Assembly: GCA_949948775.1 (NCBI GenBank)
Contig: CATLHC010000029.1
Span: forward strand, 1-33,007
Length of the DNA: 33,007 nt
Direction of reading: 5' to 3'
From: an uncultured Oscillospiraceae bacterium
GTDB taxonomy: Bacteria > Bacillota > Clostridia > Oscillospirales > Oscillospiraceae
Shown: piece after piece, positions 13,695 to 22,125 of the stretch
How the letters are laid out: every line of letters starts with the position of its first letter
Position numbering within the stretch: position 1 is the first letter of the stretch
Made by a program: the position numbers and the translations under genes
Notes under the pieces: generated by a model
The model's input: only the letters and a program-made list of their open reading frames with translations
Told to the model about the DNA's origin: nothing
Databases searched by the model: none

Positions 13695-16361
13695 TCAGTG
13701 AGCCTCCGCCCAGGTGCGTCCTGCCTTAGCGTCCGCCACCAGGGGCACCGACAGCGCCGCCACCCCCTCCATCTCCTCCTGGAGCAGAGCTTTGACCTGT
13801 TCCGCCTCGTGTTCGGGGCACTCCACGATCAGCTCGTCGTGGACCTGGAGCACCAGGCGGGCCTCCAGCTTTTCAGCACGCAAACGTCTGTCCACTTTTA
13901 TCATGGCCAGCTTGATGATGTCGGCGGCGGTGCCCTGGATGGGCATGTTCAGCGCCACCCGCTCCCCGAATGAGCGGGTATTGAAGTTGGAACTCTTCAG
14001 CTCCGGAAGCCAGCGGCGGCGGCCGTACAGGGTGGACACATAGCCGTCCTCCCGGCCCCGCTCCACCACCCGGGTCATGTAGGAGCGCACGCCGGAGTAG
14101 TGCTCGAAATACTTTTCCATATACTCCTTGGCCTGGGGCACCGACACGTGGATATCCTCGGACAGAGAGTAGGCGGAGATGCCGTAGACGATGCCGAAGT
14201 TGACGGCCTTCGCCGCCCGGCGCAGCTCGGGGGGCACCTGGTCTTGGGGCAGCCCGAACACCTGAGAGGCGGTGACGGTGTGGATGTCCACGCCGCTGTT
14301 GAAGCCGTCGATCATGGCGGAGTCCCCGGACATGTGGGCCAGCAGGCGCAGTTCGATCTGGGAGTAGTCCGCGTCTACCAGCACCTTTCCCGCCGGGGCC
14401 ACGAACATTTTCCGCATTTCCGCGCCGAGAGGAGTGCGTACAGGAATATTCTGCAGATTCGGCTCGGTGGAGCTGAGCCGCCCCGTGGCGGTGACGGTGT
14501 TCTGGAAGCTGGTGTGAATGCGCCCGTCGGCGCCGATGACCTTGCCCAGCCCCTCCACATAGGTGGAGTTGAGCTTGGTGAGCTGGCGGTAGTCCAGCAC
14601 CTTGCCCACGACCTCGTGCTTGGGGCGGAGCTTTTCCATCACGTCCACGTTGGTGGAGTAGCCCGTTTTGGTTTTTTTCACCGGAGGCAGGCCCAACTTG
14701 TCAAACAGAATATGCCCCAGCTGTTTGGGGGAGAGGATATTGAACTGCTCCCCGGCCAGAGCGTAGATTTTCTCCATGAGCACGTCGATGCCCAGCTGGA
14801 GCTGTCTGCCGAAATCGGTCAGCGCCTGGCCGTCCACCAGAACGCCGGCCCGCTCCATCCGGGCCAGCACCGGACACAGCGGCAGCTCGATGTCGGTGAG
14901 GACGGACATCAAGCCGAATTCCCTCAGCTTTGGCTTGAAAAGCTCATAAAACGCCTCAATCCAGGCCACATCCTCGTACCAGGCGGTCTGGGCCTTCAGC
15001 CCGTCGTCCAGCAGGGAGAAGGCCGTCTCGTCCTTGTAGGCGGCGTTCAGTTCCACTTCCTTTTTGAAATAGGACATCGCCAGCTTGCGGATTTCGTAGC
15101 TCCCCGCAGTGGGGTCCAGCAGGTAGGCGGCAAGCTCCGTGTCAAACACGAAGCCCGACCCCTCGATGTCCTCGTCCAGCAGGGCACGGCACAGCTCCTT
15201 GACGCCGTGAGCCGCTTTTTTTACCCTGGGGCCGAACAGCGCCGCCAAAAGGGCGTGGTAGTCCCCCTCATAGGAGGCGGCCCGGATGTCGTAGAGATAC
15301 GCCTGTTTTCCGTCGTCCTCGCTGACGGACACCGCCACCCCCGCCAGATCGGGCAGGGGCAGGACGGCCACACAGCCCGCCCCCTCCCATTTGGGCAGGG
15401 CGGCGGCGAAGTCTGCCCCGGTGAGGACAGGGATCACGGTGACCTGAACCTCCTCTGGCTCCGCCGCCCCGTCCGCGCCGGCGGGGCCGGGGGTGAGCTT
15501 CAGCTTGTCGATGAGCTTGCTGAACTCCAGCTCCAGCAGCTTTTGGTACAAAACCGGCCCGTTGAAGGGCTTTCGCTCCGTATCCGCCGGGCGGAAGTCC
15601 ATGGGGGCGTCGATGCGGATGACGGCCAGGTCGTAGCTCAGCCGGGCGTCCGCCTCCCCCTCGGTGAGCTTCTTGATAACGGAGGGCTTGGCCTCGATGT
15701 CGGGCAGCTTTTCATAGATGGCATCCACCGACTGGTATTTTTGGATGAGGGCCATGGCGGTCTTCTCCCCCACACCCTTCACGCCGGGGTAGTTGTCGGA
15801 GGAGTCCCCCATCAGCGCCTTCAGGTCGATCATGTGGACGGGGTCAAAGCCGTACTCGGCCCGGAAGTCCTCGGGGGTGACGTTCCGGGTGGTGGTCTGG
15901 CCCATGCGAGTGGTGACCAGCTTCACGGTGGTGTGCTCGTCGATGAGCTGCAGGGAGTCCTTGTCCCCGGTGACGATGACGGTGTCGCCCCCCTGGGCGG
16001 CGTTCACCCGGGACATGGTGCCCAGCAGGTCGTCCGCCTCCCAGCCCTCCAGCTCATAGCGGCGGATGTTCATGGCGTCCAGCACTTCCTTGAGCACGGG
16101 CATCTGGACGGCCAGCTCCTCCGGCATTCCCTTGCGTTGGGCCTTGTACTGATCGTAGGCTTTGTGGCGGAAGGTGGGGGCGCGCATGTCGAAGGCCACC
16201 GCCAGCCCCTGGGGCTGTTCCTCGTCCAGCAGCTTGAGCAGGATGTTCAAAAAGCCGAAGATGGCGTTGGTGGGCAGGCCCTCCCGGGTGGTCAGGTTCT
16301 GGCTGACGCCGTAAAAGGCCCGGTTGACGATGGAATTGCCGTCGATGACCATGAGCTTCAT
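13695..16361 (-). CDS. polA: DNA polymerase I
   Basis: An 888-residue family A polymerase for Okazaki-fragment processing and repair. The N-terminal ~290 residues are the 5'-3' exonuclease (MVIDGNSIVNRAFYGV, GWEADDLLGT, then ALMGDSSDNYPGVKGVG). The middle ~300-480 is a 3'-5' exonuclease fold without the DxE active-site motif, so proofreading is probably lost, as in many Firmicutes. The polymerase domain has motif A DADYSQIELRLLAHMSGD, motif B RRAAKAVNFGIVYG and motif C QVHDELIVE. A GTG at 16370 is in frame, but it overlaps the GAGGTG ribosome site; the ATG at 16361 is correctly spaced. It is first in the operon running to tsaD. Confidence 0.97.
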   Translation of the reverse strand: MKLMVIDGNSIVNRAFYGVSQNLTTREGLPTNAIFGFLNILLKLLDEEQPQGLAVAFDMRAPTFRHKAYDQYKAQRKGMPEELAVQMPVLKEVLDAMNIRRYELEGWEADDLLGTMSRVNAAQGGDTVIVTGDKDSLQLIDEHTTVKLVTTRMGQTTTRNVTPEDFRAEYGFDPVHMIDLKALMGDSSDNYPGVKGVGEKTAMALIQKYQSVDAIYEKLPDIEAKPSVIKKLTEGEADARLSYDLAVIRIDAPMDFRPADTERKPFNGPVLYQKLLELEFSKLIDKLKLTPGPAGADGAAEPEEVQVTVIPVLTGADFAAALPKWEGAGCVAVLPLPDLAGVAVSVSEDDGKQAYLYDIRAASYEGDYHALLAALFGPRVKKAAHGVKELCRALLDEDIEGSGFVFDTELAAYLLDPTAGSYEIRKLAMSYFKKEVELNAAYKDETAFSLLDDGLKAQTAWYEDVAWIEAFYELFKPKLREFGLMSVLTDIELPLCPVLARMERAGVLVDGQALTDFGRQLQLGIDVLMEKIYALAGEQFNILSPKQLGHILFDKLGLPPVKKTKTGYSTNVDVMEKLRPKHEVVGKVLDYRQLTKLNSTYVEGLGKVIGADGRIHTSFQNTVTATGRLSSTEPNLQNIPVRTPLGAEMRKMFVAPAGKVLVDADYSQIELRLLAHMSGDSAMIDGFNSGVDIHTVTASQVFGLPQDQVPPELRRAAKAVNFGIVYGISAYSLSEDIHVSVPQAKEYMEKYFEHYSGVRSYMTRVVERGREDGYVSTLYGRRRWLPELKSSNFNTRSFGERVALNMPIQGTAADIIKLAMIKVDRRLRAEKLEARLVLQVHDELIVECPEHEAEQVKALLQEEMEGVAALSVPLVADAKAGRTWAEAH

Positions 16362-16396
16362 AGGGGACACCTCGCATTTTTAATCGTGAATATCTT

Positions 16397-16425
16397 AGTA
16401 TATCACTTTTGGGGGATTTAAGCAA
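16397..16425 (-). promoter_or_regulatory. Promoter of the polA operon (extended -10)
   Basis: On the minus strand TTGCTT (16420-16425), a 17-bp spacer and TATACT (16397-16402), with TGA immediately before the -10. It lies 36 bp upstream of the polA ATG. Confidence 0.7.
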
Positions 16426-16429
16426 GACA

Positions 16430-16456
16430 GACCGCCGTCCATGATGGGCAGCGGTC
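16430..16456 (-). terminator. Possible terminator of the DUF3788 gene
   Basis: An imperfect hairpin (GACCGC / GCGGTC plus inner pairs, loop ATGAT) lies between the DUF3788 gene and the polA promoter. The downstream tail TGTCTTGCTT is only weakly T-rich. Confidence 0.35.
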
Positions 16457-16491
16457 CGATCAGCCGGGAGTTGTGTGATTTGACGGCAGTG

Positions 16492-16905
16492 TTACTTTCT
16501 GTTTGGCTTTCTTTTGATTCTCAGCAGTTTCGTAAAATCATCAAATAGAGAGGTATCCACCGGCTCGAACATGATCCATTTTCCATCGTGGTAAGTCTGC
16601 GCTTCGTCATAGATCTCTTGAACTTCTTTTGAGAAATTTTCCCGTTCTGCTTCAAATTTGAGCCGTTCATCTCTCCCTAAGACAACCAGGAAACCCACGC
16701 GGTTTTCTCTGGCGTATAACGCGCACAGCGTTTTGCCGCCCCGGCGGTACTTATATTCGTATGTCCAGGCCTTGCCGCCTTTTCCCCACAAACAATCCAT
16801 GTCATATCGTTCATCAATGAAAGCGCATAACTGATTCCATACGTCGTATAGAGATTTTCCAACTAAAGCGGTCATTTCCGTTTCATTAGGTATTTTATCA
16901 AGCAT
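16492..16905 (-). CDS. DUF3788-like small protein
   Basis: A 137-residue soluble protein resembling the DUF3788 family: LWNQLCAFIDERY-type helix (here YDVWNQLCAFIDERYDMD), WGKGGKAWTYEYKYRRGGKTLCALYARENRVGFLVVLGRDE, and a C-terminal GKWIMFEPVD block. Function is unknown; the family resembles small ligand-binding or YdhG-like folds. ATG 16905 has AGGAGGGC six bases upstream. Base composition is visibly more AT-rich than the flanking polA and pheT genes, and the gene has its own promoter and lies between two housekeeping operons, both consistent with recent acquisition. Confidence 0.82.
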   Translation of the reverse strand: MLDKIPNETEMTALVGKSLYDVWNQLCAFIDERYDMDCLWGKGGKAWTYEYKYRRGGKTLCALYARENRVGFLVVLGRDERLKFEAERENFSKEVQEIYDEAQTYHDGKWIMFEPVDTSLFDDFTKLLRIKRKPNRK

Positions 16906-16945
16906 ATCGGCCCTCCTAGATCGCTTCCGGTTGTCAGGTGCTTTG

Positions 16946-16974
16946 ACTATACCACAAGCCGCCGCTCAGCACAA
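16946..16974 (-). promoter_or_regulatory. Promoter of the DUF3788 gene
   Basis: On the minus strand TTGTGC (16969-16974), a 17-bp spacer and TATAGT (16946-16951) with TGG before the -10. Its -35 region adjoins the terminator of the pheST operon. Confidence 0.6.
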
Positions 16975-16979
16975 GAAGA

Positions 16980-17009
16980 AAAGGGCGGGGCGTTTCCACC
17001 CCGCCCTTT
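16980..17009 (-). terminator. Terminator of the pheST operon
   Basis: On the minus strand AAAGGGCGGGG and CCCCGCCCTTT form an 11-bp perfect stem (16999-17009 with 16980-16990) ending in TTTTCTTCTTG, 12 bp after the pheT stop. Confidence 0.85.
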
Positions 17010-17021
17010 CAAGCGATACGC

Positions 17022-19850
17022 TCAGCGCAGCACCGCGCCGCAGTCCTTTTCCAGCGTCTCCAGAATGGACTTCACATCCTCGTCCGCCTCCTCGCCGGTG
17101 AGGGAGCGGTCGTCCGAGCGCAGAGTCAGGTTGAAGGCCACGGATTTCTTGCCCTCGCCGATGCCCTTGCCCCGGTAGATGTCGAACAGGGCCACGTCTT
17201 TCAGCAGGCCGCGGGCTCCCTTGCGGATGGCCGTTTCCAGCGCTCCCACAGTGACGCCCTCGCCGCACACCACGGCGATGTCCCGGGTGACGGCGGGGAA
17301 TTTGGGCAGGGGCGCATACTCCGGGTCCGCCCCCTGAGCGATCAGCAGCTCGTCGAAAGACAGCTCCGCGCAGTACAGTTCGCCGTCTACGCCGAAATTG
17401 CGGGCGGCCTGGGGATGGATCTGGCCGAACACGCCCACGATGTCCGTGCCGCTGTACACATAGGCGCAGCGGCCGGGGTGGTAGGACGGGTCCTCGGTAC
17501 ACGCCTCGAAATGGACGTCCTTGGCCCGGATGCCCTTCATGACGGCCTCGACGGCCCCCTTCATGGTGAAGAAGTCCATGCCGCCGCCATAGCCTCCCAG
17601 GGTGAGAATCTGGGCCTCCATGGCCAGGCCGTCGTCCCTGCCCAGCTCGTTGACGGCGTCCACCACCGCCTCCGTGAGTCCGGCCAGCCCTATGCCCTCC
17701 AGCTTTGCCTTGGAACCGGCCAGGGCGGGATCGTCGGCGTCCATGGGCTTGGAGGGGGTCTTGGGCATGTAGATGCGGCCCAGCTCGTACAGCCAGACGG
17801 CCTTGTTCCGGTTGTTCCAGTTGCGGCCCAGCACCTCCAGCATGGAGGGCAGGGTGGTGGTGCGCATGATGGAGGTGTCCTCCCCCAGGGGGTTTAAAAT
17901 CTTGAAGGACTTGCGGTGGGCGTCGTCCTTGCCCCACAAAATCTTATCATAGGCGGCGGGGCTGATGAAGGAGTAGGTGATGATCTCGCTGTACCCACAG
18001 GTGCGGCACAGCTCTCCCAGCTTGTTCTCCAGCTTTTGCACCGGGGAATAACCGCCCTGGGTGGTCTGGCCCCGCATGAGGGTGGTGGGAATGTTATTGT
18101 AGCCGTGGAACCGGGCCACCTCCTCGGCCAGGTCGGCCAGGCGGCGCACGTCCCCCCGCCAGGAGGGGATAACCACCTGGGCGGGTCCGTTGGGGAAGTT
18201 TTTCTCCTTGGTGTGGATCTCTACCCGCTCCAGCAGCTGGTACATATCCACCGCCTCAATATCGGTGCCCAGCAGGGCGTTGACCTTTTCCGGGTCCATG
18301 GTCACGGTCCAGGGCTGGGGGACGTTGTTCAGGATGTCAATGACGCCGTCCACCACCTCGCCCGCGCCCAGCAGCTCCACCAGTTCGCAGGCCCGGTTGA
18401 CGGCGGGCAGGGTGTTCATGGGGTCCAGGCCCTTCTCGAATTTTGCCGACGCCTCGGTGCGCATGCCCAGGGCCAGCGCCCCCTTGCGGATGCAGGTGCC
18501 GTCGAAGCAGGCGGACTCGAACACCACATCGGCGGTGTCGGCCACGATCTCAGAGTTCAACCCACCCATGATGCCCGCAAGGCCCACAGCCCGCCCCTCG
18601 TCGGCGATGACCAGATGGTTGGCATTGAGGATGTGCTCCTTCCCGTCCAAGGTGGTGAGCTTTTCGCCATCCTCCGCACGGCGGACGATGATCTTGCCGC
18701 CGTTCACATAGCGGTAGTCAAAGGCGTGCATGGGCTGGCCGTACTCCAGCATGACGTAGTTGGTGATGTCCACGATGTTGTTGATGGGCCGCACTCCCAT
18801 GGCGCGCAGGCGCTCCCGCATCCACTTGGGGGAGGGGGCGATCTTCACATTCCGCACCATCCGGGCGGTGTAGCGGGGGACCAGATCGGCGGCGGGGGTC
18901 TCCACGTCCAGCAGGTCGGTGAGCGCGCCGTCGGCGCCGCCCTTCACCACCGGTTCGTGGAGGGTCAGGGGCGTGTCGAAGGTGGCGGATACCTCCCGGG
19001 CCAGACCGATGACGGACAGGCAGTCCGGGCGGTTGGGGGTGATCTCAAACTCGACCACATGGTCGTCCTGACCGGTGACGGCTTTGATGTCGTCGCCGGG
19101 CTTGCAGTCCTCCTGGAGCACAAAAATGCCGTCGGGGATGCAGTGGGGGAACTCCCTCTGCTCGGCGTGGAGGTCGGCCAGGGTGCAGATATCGTCGGTC
19201 TTTTCATTATAAGCTACCATGTCGCCCACATGGACGTTATCGCAGTGGATATCGGGACAGACAGTGCCGTCCTTGACCTCCATACAGGTGTGATAGCTGC
19301 CATCCCCCAGGGGCATACACTCCAGCACCTTGGCAGCCACCACCGGGCCAAAAATCTTGTGCCCCGGCTGGATATCGGCGGGGATGGAGGGCTTCGCGGG
19401 GTCGATGGGCTTGTAATCGTTCAGCAGAGCGGCGGCGGTGATGACGCCATAGGGGAAATCCCGCTCGTCCAGCCCCAGCTCGGACAGGGAGCACAGCATG
19501 CCGTTGGACATGACGCCCCGCAGCTTGCCCTTGGTGATCTTCTTCCCGCCGGGGAGGGTGGAATTGTGCAGGGCCACGGGGACCAGATCCCCCTCGTGGA
19601 TGTTCCACGCCCCGGTGACGATTTGGACGGACTCATCCTTCCCAACGTCCAACTGACAAACCCACATATGGTCGGAGTCGGGGTGGCGCTCCATGGATAA
19701 AATCCTGCCCACCACCACATGCTTGATGTCAGCCCCCAGGTCGGCGGTGCCCTCCACTTTGGAGCCGGATAAGGTCATAGCCTCGGCGAACTCCCGGTCG
19801 GGGATGTCCACCTTGACAAATTCATTGAGCCACTTTCGGGATAAATTCAT
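17022..19850 (-). CDS. pheT: Phenylalanine--tRNA ligase beta subunit (with insertions)
   Basis: The beta subunit of the alpha2-beta2 PheRS. It has the EMAP/OB-fold tRNA-binding domain (about 38-125), B3/B4 editing domain, B5 (MGVRPINNIVDITNYVMLEYGQPMHAFD), the catalytic-like domain (SWRGDVRRLADLAEEVARFHGY) and the C-terminal anticodon-binding FDX-ACB domain (FPAVTRDIAVV). At 942 residues it is some 140 longer than the usual ~800. About 107 extra residues (130-237) interrupt the join between GLDE and PDGIFVL, and a smaller ~35-residue insert follows LGRIYMPK. The ATG at 19850 (MNLSRKWLNEFV) has AGAGGGG upstream; the open frame to 19904 is non-coding leader. Confidence 0.95.
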   Translation of the reverse strand: MNLSRKWLNEFVKVDIPDREFAEAMTLSGSKVEGTADLGADIKHVVVGRILSMERHPDSDHMWVCQLDVGKDESVQIVTGAWNIHEGDLVPVALHNSTLPGGKKITKGKLRGVMSNGMLCSLSELGLDERDFPYGVITAAALLNDYKPIDPAKPSIPADIQPGHKIFGPVVAAKVLECMPLGDGSYHTCMEVKDGTVCPDIHCDNVHVGDMVAYNEKTDDICTLADLHAEQREFPHCIPDGIFVLQEDCKPGDDIKAVTGQDDHVVEFEITPNRPDCLSVIGLAREVSATFDTPLTLHEPVVKGGADGALTDLLDVETPAADLVPRYTARMVRNVKIAPSPKWMRERLRAMGVRPINNIVDITNYVMLEYGQPMHAFDYRYVNGGKIIVRRAEDGEKLTTLDGKEHILNANHLVIADEGRAVGLAGIMGGLNSEIVADTADVVFESACFDGTCIRKGALALGMRTEASAKFEKGLDPMNTLPAVNRACELVELLGAGEVVDGVIDILNNVPQPWTVTMDPEKVNALLGTDIEAVDMYQLLERVEIHTKEKNFPNGPAQVVIPSWRGDVRRLADLAEEVARFHGYNNIPTTLMRGQTTQGGYSPVQKLENKLGELCRTCGYSEIITYSFISPAAYDKILWGKDDAHRKSFKILNPLGEDTSIMRTTTLPSMLEVLGRNWNNRNKAVWLYELGRIYMPKTPSKPMDADDPALAGSKAKLEGIGLAGLTEAVVDAVNELGRDDGLAMEAQILTLGGYGGGMDFFTMKGAVEAVMKGIRAKDVHFEACTEDPSYHPGRCAYVYSGTDIVGVFGQIHPQAARNFGVDGELYCAELSFDELLIAQGADPEYAPLPKFPAVTRDIAVVCGEGVTVGALETAIRKGARGLLKDVALFDIYRGKGIGEGKKSVAFNLTLRSDDRSLTGEEADEDVKSILETLEKDCGAVLR

Positions 19851-19881
19851 ATATAAAAACCCCTCTTTAAAATAATATTGT

Positions 19882-19965
19882 GAAAGCGAAACGAAGTTTC
19901 GCAACTAAAAGTTCTTTTTCGGTTCCTTTTTCTCACAAGAAAAAGGAACGCCTGTCCGGCGAGGA
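19882..19965. repeat. Interspersed repeat, family 1, copy 2 (between pheS and pheT)
   Basis: Two perfect hairpins lie in the 120-bp pheS-pheT gap: GCGAAAC-GAA-GTTTCGC (19886-19902) and a 12-bp stem GTTCCTTTTTCT / AGAAAAAGGAAC (19922-19949). The linking AAAAGTTCTTTTTCGG is shared with copy 1 at 8593-8642, and the first hairpin with copy 3 at 28390-28448. The stems could pause or process the operon mRNA between the two subunit genes. Confidence 0.65.
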
Positions 19966-19970
19966 CGCCC

Positions 19971-20996
19971 TTAGAACTGCTCCAGGAAACGGACATCGTT
20001 CTCAAAAATGAGCCGCAGGTCGTCGATCTTAAACCGGCGCATGGCGGTGCGCTCCAGTCCCATGCCGAAGGCCCAGCCCGACCACTCCTCGGGGTCGATG
20101 CCCGCCATCTCCAGCACGTGGGGGTGGATCATCCCCGCGCCCAAAAGCTCAATCCAGCCCTCCCCCTTGCAGGTGGGGCAGCCCGCGCCGCCGCACTTGT
20201 GGCACTGCACGTCCATCTCGCAGGAGGGCTCGGTGAAGGGGAAGTGATGGGGGCGGAAGCGGGTGACGGTGCCCGCGCCGAACAACTGCTCGGCCAGCAG
20301 GTTCAGCGTGCCCTTTAAATCCGCCATGGTGACGTGCCTGTCGATGACCATGCCCTCCACCTGGTGGAACATGGGGGAGTGGGTGGCGTCCACCTCGTCC
20401 TTGCGGTACACCCGGCCGGGGGCGATGATGCGGATGGGCAGCTCCATGGAGTCCATGGCCCGCACCTGCATGGGGGAGGTCTGGGAGCGGAGCATCACCC
20501 GCTCGTCCGTGTCAAAATAGAAGGTGTCCGACCAATCCCGGGAGGGGTGGCCCTCCTCGGCGTTGAGCCGGTCGAAGTTCAATTCGGCCAGCTCGATCTC
20601 GGGGCCGTCCAGCACGGTGAAGCCCATGCCGATGAAGATCTCCTTGATCTCATCCAGGGCGGTGTTCATGGGGTGGCGGCGGCCCACCTGCACCTGCTTG
20701 CCGGGGATGGTCACGTCCACCGTCTCCGCCTTTAGCTTCAGCTCCAGGGCGGCGGCCTCCATCTTTTGGGTGGCGGCGTCTAGGGCGCCCTCCAGAGCGG
20801 AGCGGACCTCGTTGGCCAGCTGGCCCATGGCGGGTCGTTCCTCGGCGGACAGCTTGCCCATCTGCTTGAGCACCGCCGTCAGCTCGCCTTTCTTGCCCAG
20901 ATAACGTACCCGCAGCTCGTCCAGAGCGGCGGCGTCCTTGACGCTCTCGAAGGCGGAGAGCGCCTCGGCGCGGATTTTTGCCAACTGTTCTTTCAT
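19971..20996 (-). CDS. pheS: Phenylalanine--tRNA ligase alpha subunit
   Basis: A 341-residue catalytic alpha subunit of PheRS, which charges tRNA-Phe. The N-terminal ~85 residues form the coiled-coil tRNA-contacting arm. Class II motifs are present: motif 1 region GFTVLDGPEIE, motif 2 HSPMFHQVEGMVID and motif 3 GWAFGMGLERTAM. A four-Cys cluster, CHKCGGAGCPTC, common in bacterial PheS, is kept. Its ATG overlaps the stop of the upstream 68-residue gene by 4 nt (ATGA, 20993-20996). pheT follows after an unusually long 120-bp gap carrying a repeat. Regulation is by the Phe T-box at the head of the operon. Confidence 0.97.
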   Translation of the reverse strand: MKEQLAKIRAEALSAFESVKDAAALDELRVRYLGKKGELTAVLKQMGKLSAEERPAMGQLANEVRSALEGALDAATQKMEAAALELKLKAETVDVTIPGKQVQVGRRHPMNTALDEIKEIFIGMGFTVLDGPEIELAELNFDRLNAEEGHPSRDWSDTFYFDTDERVMLRSQTSPMQVRAMDSMELPIRIIAPGRVYRKDEVDATHSPMFHQVEGMVIDRHVTMADLKGTLNLLAEQLFGAGTVTRFRPHHFPFTEPSCEMDVQCHKCGGAGCPTCKGEGWIELLGAGMIHPHVLEMAGIDPEEWSGWAFGMGLERTAMRRFKIDDLRLIFENDVRFLEQF

Positions 20997-21199
20997 ACTG
21001 ATAACTCCTTTATTTCCCGTTCAATGAGTGAATTTGCCAGTTCAAACGCCGCCACCCGCCGTTTAGCCAGAGTAAGCTGCGATTGGTACCGTTTGGGGTT
21101 TTCCTTTGACTCCAATGTGGCGATGGCTTCCCTCAGCTTATGCAGAGTGGAATCAATCTGCCGTTTCGCCTGGGTCAGTTCGTCAAGCGTGTGTTCCAT
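20993..21199 (-). CDS. Small coiled-coil protein in the pheST operon
   Basis: A 68-residue, highly charged, wholly helical protein (MEHTLDELTQAKRQIDSTLHKLREAIATLESK...) with heptad-like spacing, no membrane segment and no Cys. I do not recognise the family. It has GGGAGGCGGCC before the ATG at 21199, starts 12 bp after yitT and overlaps pheS by 4 nt, so it is likely translated as part of the operon. Similar small proteins are placed ahead of pheS in some Clostridia, but a function cannot be given. Confidence 0.75.
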   Translation of the reverse strand: MEHTLDELTQAKRQIDSTLHKLREAIATLESKENPKRYQSQLTLAKRRVAAFELANSLIEREIKELSV

Positions 21200-21211
21200 G
21201 GCCGCCTCCCG

Positions 21212-22090
21212 TCACAAATCCTGGTTCACCTTGAAGACATCGGCCACGTCGCTGATGGTGATATAGGCGGAGGGGTCGGCCTCGTGGACGATATCCCGCA
21301 TCTGGCTGATCTGAAAGCGGTTGACCACAAAATAGACCATGGCCTTCCGGCTTTTGGAGTAGCCGCCCCAGGCTTCCATCCAGGTAACGCCGCTGCCGAA
21401 GCGTTGAGACAGGGCGTCGCACACCTTTTTGGGCTGGCTGGTGATGATGGCGGCCGCCTTGGAGCGGTCGATGCCCTCCACCACGAAGTCCACCGTCTTC
21501 AGGGCGGCGGCGTAGGTGACGATGGAGTACAGCGGCAGGATCCAGCTGTTCAGCGCCACGCCGCACACGATGTACAGCGCCACGTTGTAGATCATCACGA
21601 AGGTGCCCACGGTCAACCCTAGGCGTTTGGCGAATATGACCGCCATGACCTCGATGCCGTCGATGGCGCCCCCCAGCCGGATGGTCAGGCCGCTGCCCAG
21701 CCCCGAGATAATGCCGCCGAACAGGGCGCACAGCAGCAGGTCCTGTCCCGCCAGGGGGGAGGCGATGGCCACGTCGATGGGAAGCACATAAGTGATGAGC
21801 CAGGCGCTCACCGAGTACACCGCCACAGTGAATAGGGAGTAGACGGTGAACTCCTTCCCCTGCCGCCGCAGCCCGAACAGGAACAGCGGCACGTTGAGCA
21901 CCGCCAGAAACAGGGACAGGGGCACCCGCTCCCCGGTGAGCTGGGCCAGCAGCATGGACGTGCCGGAGATACCGCTGTCATACAGGTTGACGGGGTACAG
22001 GAAGATGGTCACCCCCAGGGCGTTGATGACGCCCGCCAGCAGCAGGGCGGGGAACCGGCTCCACTTCAGATTCATTTGATGATTTCGCAT
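21212..22090 (-). CDS. YitT family membrane protein (DUF161/DUF2179)
   Basis: A 292-residue inner-membrane protein. About five or six hydrophobic segments cover residues 12-205 (for example FPALLLAGVINALGVTIFLY and LLCALFGGIISGLGSGLTIRLGGAIDGIEV). A soluble C-terminal DUF2179 domain, about 210-285, follows (KAAAIITSQPKKVCDAL... SRKAMVYFVVNRFQISQMRDIVHEADPSAYITISDV). The GLGSGLTIRLGGAIDGIEV segment is the family signature. Function is unresolved; transport has been proposed for the family. ATG 22090 has AAGGAGG upstream. It is the second gene of the T-box-controlled operon. Confidence 0.92.
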   Translation of the reverse strand: MRNHQMNLKWSRFPALLLAGVINALGVTIFLYPVNLYDSGISGTSMLLAQLTGERVPLSLFLAVLNVPLFLFGLRRQGKEFTVYSLFTVAVYSVSAWLITYVLPIDVAIASPLAGQDLLLCALFGGIISGLGSGLTIRLGGAIDGIEVMAVIFAKRLGLTVGTFVMIYNVALYIVCGVALNSWILPLYSIVTYAAALKTVDFVVEGIDRSKAAAIITSQPKKVCDALSQRFGSGVTWMEAWGGYSKSRKAMVYFVVNRFQISQMRDIVHEADPSAYITISDVADVFKVNQDL

Positions 22091-22125
22091 TGGATTCCTC
22101 CTTACGGCAGAGTGTGTCCCGCGCC

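Noticed and set aside
14100-16421. Plus-strand open frame of 773 codons opposite polA
   Set aside because: It is a GC-rich antisense shadow: composition is dominated by Gly, His, Leu and Val and polA on the other strand has all family A motifs.
17916-19700. Plus-strand open frame of 594 codons opposite pheT
   Set aside because: Same antisense pattern; no RBS, promoter or recognisable domain.
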